Part shown: in pieces, positions 9,610 through 17,195 of the stretch
Layout of the letters: every line of letters begins with the position of its first letter
How positions within the stretch are numbered: the first letter of the stretch is position 1
Source of the DNA: Bacillota bacterium
GTDB lineage: Bacteria; Bacillota; DSM-12270; Thermacetogeniales; Thermacetogeniaceae
DNA length: 64,000 bases
Assembly: GCA_013177945.1 (NCBI GenBank)
Contig: JABLXW010000001.1
Span: 62,001 to 126,000 of the forward strand
Reading direction: 5' to 3'
Made by a program: the position numbers and the translations under genes
The notes under the pieces: generated by a model
Told to the model about the DNA's origin: nothing
The model's database searches: none
Seen by the model: only the letters and a program-made list of their open reading frames with translations

Positions 9610-10359
9610 ATGATCAACGAGATATCAAATTACTGGAGCCGGGAAGCGAGTGAGTACGATAAAAGTATCCAGGCTGAGTTTCGCAATCAGAAGGGTATTG
9701 AAGTGTGGAAAAATCTCCTTCGAGAAGCCTTGGGAGAGAAAGTACCCCAGCATGTCCTGGATGTGGGAACCGGTTCCGGATTTTTAGCATTGCTTCTGGC
9801 CGAAATGGGACACCGTGTTATGGCCGTGGATGCTGCACCGGGAATGCTGGAAATTGCATCTAGAAATGCTGCCCAACGCGGTTTACGAATAGATTTTCGT
9901 TTAAATGACGCATCGGAACTCGTTGGATTTGCCGACGATACGTTTGACGCAGTAGTTTCCCGCCACGTCGTCTGGACCTTGCCGGACCCGGGAAAGGCAT
10001 ACGCTGAATGGTGGCGGGTACTACGCCCGGGAGGAAAGTTAATAGTTATTGACGGCAATTGGTACCTAAACCTGCGTTCCCCGTTCAGGAGGGCCTGGCA
10101 ATTTTTTGCCTGGATATTAATCTTTCTTTCCGAGGGCTATAAACCCTGGAAGCGGGACCGGAATGAGGAATTTTTGCAGAAATTACCCCTTATTGACCGC
10201 CTCCGGCCGCAGGAGGATCAAAAAATATTAAACGCTTGTGGCTTCAAAATAATTACCGTTAAATCTAACATTAATTCTCAAATACGAAGCATATTTGAAC
10301 ATTTGAAGACAGGCTATTGGGGAGATACCTTTATGATTGTTGCCGTGAAACAAGCATAA
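9610..10359 (+). CDS. class I SAM-dependent methyltransferase (UbiE/Methyltransf_11 type)
   Basis: A 249-residue soluble methyltransferase beginning NYWSREASEYDKSI, typical of the UbiE-like small-molecule methyltransferases. SAM motif I VLDVGTGSG is at residues 49-57, with VMAVDAAPGML after it and LRPGGKLIVIDG as the post-motif III strand. RBS GAGGGGAG precedes the ATG. It is only distantly related to the other three methyltransferases in the window. Coupled to the receptor gene upstream, it may act on the transported compound or on a chelator. Its last 25 bases are duplicated 65 bases downstream. Confidence 0.85.
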   Translation: MINEISNYWSREASEYDKSIQAEFRNQKGIEVWKNLLREALGEKVPQHVLDVGTGSGFLALLLAEMGHRVMAVDAAPGMLEIASRNAAQRGLRIDFRLNDASELVGFADDTFDAVVSRHVVWTLPDPGKAYAEWWRVLRPGGKLIVIDGNWYLNLRSPFRRAWQFFAWILIFLSEGYKPWKRDRNEEFLQKLPLIDRLRPQEDQKILNACGFKIITVKSNINSQIRSIFEHLKTGYWGDTFMIVAVKQA

Positions 10360-10410
10360 GCCCCTCTGGTGCCGGATGTACGTCTGGAGATACCTTTATG
10401 ATTGTTGCCG
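10321..10410 (+). repeat. 25-bp direct repeat duplicating the 3' end of the methyltransferase gene
   Basis: Bases 10321-10345 and 10386-10410 are identical, and similarity continues past one mismatch (GTGAAAC against GAGAAAC). The first copy is coding; the second lies in the spacer before the next receptor gene. It looks like a recombination or slippage scar. Confidence 0.9.
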
Positions 10411-10544
10411 AGAAACCAGTTATATGATGCAAAGCTGGAAGATCGACCGGAAATGTGTTCAATTACTAAATACATCTGCTTGGGTGACTGAATCGATATT
10501 TCTGCAGTGGAATCATATGGTATCTGAAAGGGAGGTTACAGATT

Positions 10545-12104
10545 ATGAAGTCGAGCAAATATTTGATCGCTCTGATAACGATTGCATCTCTTTTGCTGTC
10601 AGCATTGGGTTGCGGCCAAAAGGTATCCGAAAAAGCGTCGACAGGGGGGACAACGGAGAAAACCCTCACGCTAGGCCTGGCCCAGTCGCCGACCAATCTT
10701 GACCCTGCTGTGGAATATAACGGCTGGTACACTGTGGAATACGGTCTGGGAGAGACCCTATTCAAGATCAACAAAGATATGAAGATCAGACCCTGGCTCG
10801 CAGAATCATGGAAAAGAGTGGACGAACTGACCTGGAAGATCAAGATCAGGGATAATGTCTTCTTCCATAACAACAAAAAGGTCGACGGAAAGGCGGTCAA
10901 GGTATCGCTCGAGCGTTCCCTGCGAATGAATAAGAGAGCGCCTGAGTTGCTCGATATCGCATCAATAGAGGCAAATGGCAATGAGATTACGGTAAAGACC
11001 AACCATCCAAACCCGGCATTGCTGAATGCCCTGGCAGATCCCCTGACGGTGATCGTTGATGCAGAGGCAGCCAGTGCCATGGGCGATGCTTTTGCCATGA
11101 AACCCATTCTGACCGGCCCCTTCAAGTTAAAAGAATATGTGAAAGACGTTCAGGTGGTCGTCGAAAGGAATGACGATTACTGGGGAGAGAGGCCGAAGCT
11201 GGAGAGGGTGATTATCAAGCTTATTCCTGATGCCAATACCAGGATAATGGCCCTGCAGGCGGGGGAGGTCCAGGTTGCGAACAACATTCCTGCAGAAAGC
11301 CTTGAGGCCATTAAAAAGAGCAGATCATTCCGGACGCTCAGCTGGTCCTCTGTGCGCACCCATATGCTCATTTTTAATGTCAAGAAACCAGGACTTGACG
11401 ATATTAACGTGAGAAAAGCGATTAATATGGCCATTAACAGGGAAGACCTGGCTAATAAAGTGATGAAAGGCAGCGGCATCCCTGCGGTTAGCCCTTATCC
11501 ACTGGTCCTGCCTTTTGGCGGGAATGAGCTGAAGGGATATGCCTATCAACCCGATGAGGCCAAGAAGCTCCTTGATGCCGCAGGCTGGAAGGTTGGCTCT
11601 GACAACATCCGCCGGAAGAACGGGAAAAAGCTGGAGTTTACCGTTCTCTGTTATAAAAGCAGGCCAGAGCTGCCGGTTCTTTTGGAGGCCATCCAGGCTG
11701 AGCTGCAGGAGATCGGGATCAAGATAAATATTTCAGTTGTGGAAAACATCAGCGATGCTCTGAAAGGAGACTTCGATGCTGCCATTTACAGCATAAACAC
11801 TGCTCCGACTGCTGATCCTCAGTACCTGCTGGAGATCATGTTTAGGACGGGAGCGAGCTCCAACTTCGGGAAATACAGCAATCCCAGGCTTGACGCTCTG
11901 GTCGATCAGCTCAAAACCGCTTTCGATACCCAAAAGAGAAACTCCATAGCAAAAGAGGCTCAACAGGTGCTGCTCGATGACGCAGCTTTCGCATTCCTGG
12001 TCTACCCCAAGACGATTGTGGCCATGAGCAATAAGGTTAAGGGGATTACGCCATCTCCAACCGAGTACTATCTGTTGACACCAGAGGTGACGCTTGCAAC
12101 GTGA
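10545..12104 (+). CDS. family-5 substrate-binding lipoprotein (DppA/NikA type)
   Basis: Fourth solute receptor, 519 residues, with lipoprotein signal peptide ending ALGC. Family blocks: WKIKIRDNVFFHNN, LTGPFKLKEYV, NDDYWGERP and TRIMALQAGEVQVANN. RBS AAGGGAGG precedes the ATG. It is closest in pattern to the NikA-like receptors with the PTNLDPA N-terminal motif. A GNAT acetyltransferase follows after 31 bases. No cognate permease is adjacent. Confidence 0.92.
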   Translation: MKSSKYLIALITIASLLLSALGCGQKVSEKASTGGTTEKTLTLGLAQSPTNLDPAVEYNGWYTVEYGLGETLFKINKDMKIRPWLAESWKRVDELTWKIKIRDNVFFHNNKKVDGKAVKVSLERSLRMNKRAPELLDIASIEANGNEITVKTNHPNPALLNALADPLTVIVDAEAASAMGDAFAMKPILTGPFKLKEYVKDVQVVVERNDDYWGERPKLERVIIKLIPDANTRIMALQAGEVQVANNIPAESLEAIKKSRSFRTLSWSSVRTHMLIFNVKKPGLDDINVRKAINMAINREDLANKVMKGSGIPAVSPYPLVLPFGGNELKGYAYQPDEAKKLLDAAGWKVGSDNIRRKNGKKLEFTVLCYKSRPELPVLLEAIQAELQEIGIKINISVVENISDALKGDFDAAIYSINTAPTADPQYLLEIMFRTGASSNFGKYSNPRLDALVDQLKTAFDTQKRNSIAKEAQQVLLDDAAFAFLVYPKTIVAMSNKVKGITPSPTEYYLLTPEVTLAT

Positions 12105-12135
12105 TTGAGGTGATTAGTGCGTGGGGGTGATCCAT

Positions 12136-12651
12136 ATGCCAACAAGTGCGGGGATTGTTGTCAGGAGCGCGGCAGGGGATAATGCTCAGGAGGTTGCCGA
12201 ATTCGCTATTCGCAGCATTAAAGAGGTTTATGGTAGAGAGATCAGGCCGGATTGGGACCGCGATCTGCTTGAGTTTCAAAAGGTCTACCTCGAAACCCCT
12301 GGCAATACCTTTTTGACCGCTTATGCCGAAGATGATAAGATTGTCGGCGCCCTGGCCGTGCGCCGGTATGACGGGCGAATACGGATTTTGGATGGTTTTT
12401 ATGATTTAAAGGCGACGGCAGAGCTTTCCAGATGTTACGTTGATAGGAAATACCGAAGAAGGGGAATTGGTTCCCTGTTGGTAAAAGAAGCTGAACAATT
12501 CTCCAGGGGAGCAGGGTATAAAGTAATTTATCTCCATACTCATATGTACCTACCAGGTGCTTTCGAATTCTGGCATTCGCAGGGATTTAAGCTAAGGCTG
12601 GATGAAGGGGGCCCCCAGCAAACTGTCCATATGGAAAAATTTTTACCTTAG
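12136..12651 (+). CDS. GNAT-family N-acetyltransferase
   Basis: A 171-residue acetyltransferase-fold protein. The acetyl-CoA binding motif is visible as RKYRRRGIGSLLVKEAEQF (about residues 105-123), preceded by a beta strand ending ELSRCYVD. The ATG at 12136 is chosen because GGGGGTGAT lies just upstream; an in-frame GTG at 12121 would have no ribosome binding site. Placement after a receptor gene hints at modification or detoxification of an imported amine-bearing ligand, but GNAT substrates cannot be deduced from sequence. Confidence 0.85.
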   Translation: MPTSAGIVVRSAAGDNAQEVAEFAIRSIKEVYGREIRPDWDRDLLEFQKVYLETPGNTFLTAYAEDDKIVGALAVRRYDGRIRILDGFYDLKATAELSRCYVDRKYRRRGIGSLLVKEAEQFSRGAGYKVIYLHTHMYLPGAFEFWHSQGFKLRLDEGGPQQTVHMEKFLP

Positions 12652-12672
12652 GTATAAATCTGGTATAAATCT
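12651..12672 (+). repeat. 11-bp tandem duplication at gene end
   Basis: GGTATAAATCT occurs twice in direct succession right at the stop codon of the acetyltransferase gene. A comparable 13-bp tandem pair (CTTAATGTCGAA plus one base) is at 12954-12979. Confidence 0.85.
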
Positions 12673-12727
12673 GATAGTTGGCGCCGTGGGGATGCTGCTG
12701 GGCAGGTTGCTTTTACCACGGCCGGGG
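12671..12727 (+). pseudogene. remnant of a Gate-domain gene
   Basis: About 50 bases here match the middle of the Gate-domain gene around 6376-6430 with only a few substitutions; the shared core is GCCGTGGG(G/A)ATGCTGCTGGGC followed by AGGTTGCTTTT. No open frame continues in either direction. It is a decayed fragment left by duplication or rearrangement. The rest of the gap 12728-13035 shows no gene. Confidence 0.75.
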
Positions 12728-13035
12728 TGGGTCAGGTTTGGGCTGGTAAGGCAATGGAGAATAACTGCGGGGTAATCAAGCCCGAGTAATGAGGACCGGC
12801 GGGGAGAAAAGGACCTGGAGTACGTTCCGTCAGTACCGCATCCGCAGCGTTCCGGGCTTGTAAAGAAATCGAAATGCAAATACATCCTTGCCCTTAATGG
12901 TAAGGCCGGGCAAAAGGTGAGGTTGCCAGCTATTCTGTTGCAGGAATTTATTACTTAATGTCGAAGCTTAATGTCGAATAGAATATCTCCCGAATAAAAA
13001 GGCGGCTGAAGCTGCTCTGGTTTGGTTGAGAGAAA

Positions 13036-13094
13036 GGCAGACCACGAAGGTCTTTTCTTGCAGAAGCAAGATGAGATTTTCGTGGTTTTTTGTT
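13036..13094 (+). promoter_or_regulatory. tandem-hairpin attenuator, copy A
   Basis: Hairpin 1 is AGACC-ACGAA-GGTCT (13039-13053). Hairpin 2 is TCTTGC-AGAA-GCAAGA (13056-13071). A terminator forms when ACCACGAAGG (13041-13050) pairs with TTTTCGTGGT (13077-13086), followed by TTTTTT. Hairpin 1 and the terminator cannot coexist, while hairpin 2 can sit at the apex of the terminator. It precedes the ATPase/CobN-like/ExbB-like operon. A possible -10 (TAGAAT, about 12978) lies upstream. Confidence 0.85.
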
Positions 13095-13162
13095 TCAGTG
13101 GCTCCTCGCAAGGAAAGGGGTACGCGGCGGCTTTTTTAAGCTGTCAGGCAGGGTGTTTGATA

Positions 13163-14101
13163 GTGGATTCCAGTTTGCTTCTTATCAGGGACCTGTCGGT
13201 GGAATTTCCGGGTCCCGGGGGTTCAATCCGGGCAGTGGACAGGGTTGACCTGGAGATTGAAAAAGGGGAGCGGGTGGCCCTGGTCGGGGAAACAGGCAGC
13301 GGCAAAAGCGTCCTGCTTCTCTCCCTCCTTCGGCTTTTGCCGGCCGGTGCCCGGATTGCCGGAGAAATCTGGTACAAAGGAAGGAACCTTCTCCGTTTAT
13401 CCGAGGATGAACTCTGCCGGATCCGGGGGCGGGAGCTGGCCTACATTCCGCAAGGGACAGGAAACGCCTTGAACCCCGTCTTAACCGTGGGAATTCAAGT
13501 GGCCGAGCCTCTGATCGTCCACCTGGGCTTCAAAAAGAGGCCCGCTCTGGCAAAGGCGGTTTCTCTGCTCGGGCAACTGGGCATCCCCGAGGCTCACAAA
13601 AGAGCCTTTGAGTACCCGCATCAGTACAGCGGAGGGATGAAGCAGAGGGTGCTGGTGGCCATGGGGGCAGCTGCCGAGCCCCAGGTTCTCCTTGCTGATG
13701 AACCTACGAAGGGAGTGGACTGGGAAAGGCGAGAAGAAATCATAAACCTCTTTCAAAGTTTGGCAGAAAAGACTATCTTAACCGTTACTCATGACCTCTG
13801 TTTTGCCGAAAAGTTTGCCCAAAAGGTGGCAGTAATGTATGCAGCCCAAATTGTGGAGGTGGCTCCCCGGGCGGAATTCTTCAGACAGCCGCTCCACCCT
13901 TACGCCCAGGCGTTGCTGGCCGCCTTACCCCCCCGCGGCTTGCGGCCCCTGGCCGGCTACGCCCCTGAGCACGCCAGCTATGGAGAACCGGGCTGTCGTT
14001 TCCGAAAGCGCTGCCCCCGCGCTTTCCACCACTGCCAGGCGGAGCCACCCCTTTTAGAACAAAACGGTCGCCAGGTGAGGTGCTGGCTCTATGTTAGTTA
14101 A
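13163..14101 (+). CDS. Dpp/Nik-type ABC transporter ATPase (DppD family)
   Basis: ATPase of about 312 residues with Walker A GETGSGKS, signature YSGGMKQRV, Walker B VLLADEPTKGVDW, switch histidine TVTHDL and the C-terminal CRFRKRCPRAF motif. A longer frame opens at 13022 but would run through the attenuator, and AGGCAGGG sits before the GTG at 13163, so that start is chosen; TTG 13157 is an alternative. Its stop overlaps the ATG of the next ATPase. It is first in an operon leading to the CobN-like and ExbB-like genes, but no permease is encoded with it. Confidence 0.9.
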   Translation: MDSSLLLIRDLSVEFPGPGGSIRAVDRVDLEIEKGERVALVGETGSGKSVLLLSLLRLLPAGARIAGEIWYKGRNLLRLSEDELCRIRGRELAYIPQGTGNALNPVLTVGIQVAEPLIVHLGFKKRPALAKAVSLLGQLGIPEAHKRAFEYPHQYSGGMKQRVLVAMGAAAEPQVLLADEPTKGVDWERREEIINLFQSLAEKTILTVTHDLCFAEKFAQKVAVMYAAQIVEVAPRAEFFRQPLHPYAQALLAALPPRGLRPLAGYAPEHASYGEPGCRFRKRCPRAFHHCQAEPPLLEQNGRQVRCWLYVS

Positions 14102-14819
14102 AGCAGTTGCCCTGAGCAAGACCTATAAAATCGGGTGGCTCAAGAAAAGGTCCATTAAGGTGATCAAAGAGGCCGAGATCTTTATCGATGAAGGGGAGAC
14201 CGTAGGCCTCGTCGGGGAAAGCGGGAGCGGCAAAACCACCCTGGGGCTCCTTTTAACAGGTCTTTTAAAACCCGATGAGGGTCAGATTTTCTTTAACGGG
14301 AAGGAAATCACCAGACTGACTCCGTCTGAGAATAAGGATTTCCGGCGCCAGGCCCAGATCATCTTCCAGCACCCCGAGGCGGCCTTCAACCCCAAATGGA
14401 GATTGATCCGGAGCCTGGCCGAACCGTACAGGCTGCACGGAATCCCCTTTACAGAGAAGGTCCTCTTAAAGCAACTGGAAGCCGTCGGCCTGTACGCCGA
14501 GCACCTGGGCCGCTACCCCTCCCAGCTGAGCGGGGGAGAACTGCAGAGGGCAACCATCGCCCGCGTCATGGTGCTTGAGCCGAAGTTTCTCGTGCTGGAT
14601 GAACCCACCAGCATGCTGGATGTCATTACCCAGGCGCAGATCATCAGGCTTTTGCAGGCGATTCAAAAGGAAAAAGGGGTGGCCTATCTCTTCATCAGCC
14701 ACGATTTAGAACTGGCCCGGTTGTTCTGCCGGCGGATTTACCGCCTGGTGGACGGGAAGCTGCAGGAGCAGCCGCCGGTGCGCCAGCCTCACGAGATCCT
14801 GCAACAGGGTGCTTTTTAA
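14091..14819 (+). CDS. Dpp/Nik-type ABC transporter ATPase (DppF/NikE family)
   Basis: A 242-residue ATPase with Walker A GESGSGKTT, Q-loop FQHPEAAFNPK, signature LSGGELQRA, Walker B FLVLDEPTSMLD and switch FISHDLEL. It lacks the C-terminal cysteine-bearing extension of the longer DppF proteins, as is common for NikE-like subunits. It overlaps the preceding ATPase by 11 bases, indicating translational coupling. Together the two would energise a Dpp/Nik-type permease encoded elsewhere, for example one of the pairs further along this window. Confidence 0.9.
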   Translation: MLVKAVALSKTYKIGWLKKRSIKVIKEAEIFIDEGETVGLVGESGSGKTTLGLLLTGLLKPDEGQIFFNGKEITRLTPSENKDFRRQAQIIFQHPEAAFNPKWRLIRSLAEPYRLHGIPFTEKVLLKQLEAVGLYAEHLGRYPSQLSGGELQRATIARVMVLEPKFLVLDEPTSMLDVITQAQIIRLLQAIQKEKGVAYLFISHDLELARLFCRRIYRLVDGKLQEQPPVRQPHEILQQGAF

Positions 14820-14835
14820 GAAAGGGGGCGCGGAA

Positions 14836-16215
14836 TTGCAGCGCTGGAAATGGATTTTGTTCTTGTTCGCAGGTTATCTCTCTGTTGCCTGTTTTGCCTC
14901 TGCTGCTTTGGGGCAATCAGATCTGAGCGTCCTCCGCTTTGACGAAAAAATCAAAAAAGAAACCATCGATCCCGAAAGATATCCCAGCCGGGAGGCCTAT
15001 GCCGTGGGGGAAAAGCTGGCCCGGGAGGCTATGAGCAGGTTCAGAGCAGAAAAAGGGAGTTACCCCCCGCGGGTAGCCGCAGTGATCTGGGGCAAGGAGA
15101 CGGCGGGGAGGGAAGGGCCGATGGTTTCCTTTGCCCTTGCCCTGCTTGGCGTCAGGCCCCGGTGGGATCCATCTGGAAAAGTGGTTGGCCTGGAGTTGAT
15201 CAGTCCCAGTGAATTGGGCCGGCCGCGCACCGATGTCATAATGATAGCCACAGGCCTGTTTCGCGACCTTTTCAAGAACCAGGTGATTATGCTGGACCGG
15301 GCCCACCGCCTGGCCCTGGCGGCTTCTTACCAGAGCATCACCTCAGCCTATCCCGACCTCCAGGGGGCCCTGGATGCCTCCCTTGCCTCTTTAGAAAGAG
15401 CCAGACTGCTCACAAAAGGGAGGGAGCCATTGGACTCCAACTATGTTGCCGGGTGCTGGATAATTGCCGTCCGCGAGCTCCTGGCCAAAGGCCACCAGCC
15501 AGAGGAAGCCGGCGAACTGGCGGCGGCCAGGATTTTTGCTCCACCTGAAGGAGAGTTTGGTTCCGGAGTCGATGTTGTCGGATCTCCGCAGGACCCGGAA
15601 AAGGTGGCCAACCAGTTTGTGAACCGCCTGGGCAATGTTTATTCCGAGACGGATTGGGGTGCAAACCGGCCCGAACTTTTCAAGGAACTGCTGAAGGGGT
15701 GTAATGTACTCTTCCACTGTTGCAGCGAAAGTTCGATCCTTGACCAGGACGACCTGCCCCTGGAATACACCTACGTGCCGGGGCTGAGGGCGGCCCTGGA
15801 AAAATGGGGGGGAGGGGAGGTGGAAAAAATTACCGGGACACCCCATGGCCTGCAGGGAGTTGAGACCGGCAAAGAACCAGGACCGCAGGAAGATTCCCGG
15901 GTTCGGCTTGGCGAAAAGGGGAGCGCTCCGGCGGTTCAGAAAAAGCCATCAGCAGCAGGGGTAGAACCGGTCCAAACAAAATCCCAACAGCAGCAGGCAA
16001 GTTCAGCGCCTTTGCCGCCCCGAGCACCCGAGGTTAAACCAGGGCCGCTGATCTTTGAAGTGGAGCCTGTACCATTGCCTGCTGCCCATTCCCAGGGGCA
16101 AGCTTCCTGCTGGCCTGCTGTTGGAGTCCTTCTGGCCCTGCTTGCGGTGGGCGGAGCAAAGGGGCTCCTCCAGCACAGGCGAGAATTTGGCCAGATGCAT
16201 CCAATTGGTTTTTGA
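14836..16215 (+). CDS. secreted, membrane-anchored CobN-like chelatase fragment
   Basis: About 459 residues. A signal peptide (hydrophobic run then ASAALG) is followed by a region matching the C-terminal part of the CobN/BchH chelatase large subunit (PF02514): YPPRVAAVIWGKET, LLGVRPRWD, GLELISPSELGRPRTDV and GLFRDLFKNQ. Later come VANQFVNRLGNVYSETDWG, a Pro/Gln-rich linker and a C-terminal membrane helix near residues 430-450. CobN is normally cytoplasmic and over 1100 residues, so this is a short extracytoplasmic version. TTG 14836 is chosen because AAAGGGGGCG precedes it. The ExbB-like and DUF2149 genes follow, suggesting an energised complex handling cobalt, nickel or a tetrapyrrole outside the membrane. 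Function is inferred. Confidence 0.78.
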   Translation: MQRWKWILFLFAGYLSVACFASAALGQSDLSVLRFDEKIKKETIDPERYPSREAYAVGEKLAREAMSRFRAEKGSYPPRVAAVIWGKETAGREGPMVSFALALLGVRPRWDPSGKVVGLELISPSELGRPRTDVIMIATGLFRDLFKNQVIMLDRAHRLALAASYQSITSAYPDLQGALDASLASLERARLLTKGREPLDSNYVAGCWIIAVRELLAKGHQPEEAGELAAARIFAPPEGEFGSGVDVVGSPQDPEKVANQFVNRLGNVYSETDWGANRPELFKELLKGCNVLFHCCSESSILDQDDLPLEYTYVPGLRAALEKWGGGEVEKITGTPHGLQGVETGKEPGPQEDSRVRLGEKGSAPAVQKKPSAAGVEPVQTKSQQQQASSAPLPPRAPEVKPGPLIFEVEPVPLPAAHSQGQASCWPAVGVLLALLAVGGAKGLLQHRREFGQMHPIGF

Positions 16216-16228
16216 GGAGGAGTTGAAA

Positions 16229-16933
16229 TTGGGTCTGCTGTACGGATTGAAGGAAGTAATGCACCAGCTTTCTGCCATCCTGCTGGTTCCCACCATCGCC
16301 GTGCTTCTGTTCTTTATTTGTTTTGCTGTAATTGAACTGGGCAGCCTGCTGGTGGAATGGCTCTTTTCGAGGCGTGCTGCTTTAACCGATGTTTCTGATT
16401 TGGTGAGAAAAATCAAAATGAGCAGGCACCGGGTGGAACTGGGAAGACTGGTTGAGGAAAGCAATATGCTCCGCAGGCAAAAAGAAGCGCTGGGCGCGCT
16501 GCTGGCGCAGTCAGAACTGCCCCACGCTGCCTGGGAGGCCCTGGCGCGCAGGATGCTTACTCGGGAGGAGCTTTTTTACGCAAAGATAGTGACCAAAACA
16601 GAACTCGTGGCCCGGTTAGGCCCCATGCTCGGTTTGATGGCAACACTGATCCCTCTCGGCCCGGGGCTAATTGCTCTGAGCCAGGGTGATACCAAAAAAC
16701 TTGCCGAAAGTTTGCTGACGGCGTTCGACGCCACCGTGCTTGGCCTGGCGTCGGCCGCCATCGCCTATTTCATTTCCAGGGTGCGCCGGCGGTGGTACGA
16801 GGATTACATGAGCATCCTGGAAACCGTTACTGAAGCTTTGCTGGAGGTGAGCAAGAGCCATGAGGTCGCTGCGGAAAAAGAAGGGGCTGCTGACTTCGGC
16901 GGAGGAAGCAAATCCCTTAGAGGGAGCGATTAA
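16229..16933 (+). CDS. MotA/TolQ/ExbB-family proton channel protein
   Basis: A 234-residue membrane protein with a long N-terminal hydrophobic helix (residues about 12-45), a cytoplasmic segment rich in charged residues, and two further helices: LGPMLGLMATLIPLGPGL and ATVLGLASAAIAYFI. These match the TolQ/ExbB pattern, in which the last two helices carry the proton-channel function. TTG 16229 follows GAGGAGG by 8 bases; an upstream in-frame extension overlaps the previous gene and is unlikely. It sits between the CobN-like gene and DUF2149, the order known from CobN-associated clusters in methanogens and some bacteria. It probably transduces ion-motive force to the external CobN-like partner. 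Confidence 0.82.
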   Translation: MGLLYGLKEVMHQLSAILLVPTIAVLLFFICFAVIELGSLLVEWLFSRRAALTDVSDLVRKIKMSRHRVELGRLVEESNMLRRQKEALGALLAQSELPHAAWEALARRMLTREELFYAKIVTKTELVARLGPMLGLMATLIPLGPGLIALSQGDTKKLAESLLTAFDATVLGLASAAIAYFISRVRRRWYEDYMSILETVTEALLEVSKSHEVAAEKEGAADFGGGSKSLRGSD

Positions 16934-17186
16934 CATTGTAGACGCCATGCTGGTCTTCGCCTGCGGCTTGATGCTTGCCCTGGTGATTTACTGGAAAGTT
17001 CCGATCATCCCTCAGGGAGAAAGAATCGAGTTAAAACAAGCGAGGGAAGTTTCCCATCTCCCCGAAGTGCGGCGCGACCTGCTGGAAACACCTGGGGAAG
17101 GAAAGGCTTATGAAAAGGTGGGGACAGTCTTCAAAGACCCCGAAACAGGAAAACTCTTTATGGTAACCACAGAACAGTTGAGATAG
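16860..17186 (+). CDS. DUF2149 protein (ExbD-like partner)
   Basis: A 108-residue protein with the family signature NPLEGAINIVDAMLVFACG, which forms a single membrane helix preceded by the NxxD motif expected of ExbD-like proteins. The remainder (residues about 50-108) would be extracytoplasmic. Its ATG lies inside the end of the ExbB-like gene, a 74-base overlap, so expression is tightly coupled. DUF2149 co-occurs with CobN and ExbB-like genes; together they likely form an energy-transducing complex. Confidence 0.82.
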   Translation: MRSLRKKKGLLTSAEEANPLEGAINIVDAMLVFACGLMLALVIYWKVPIIPQGERIELKQAREVSHLPEVRRDLLETPGEGKAYEKVGTVFKDPETGKLFMVTTEQLR

Positions 17187-17195
17187 GGGGGAACA

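Noticed and set aside
12728-12900. Possible rRNA or tRNA fragments in the gap after the acetyltransferase
   Set aside because: No conserved rRNA motif or cloverleaf could be found on either strand.
13022-13162. An upstream extension of the 13163 ATPase to a TTG at 13022
   Set aside because: It would translate through the attenuator hairpins and terminator, and its residues do not resemble the family; the GTG at 13163 has a proper ribosome binding site.
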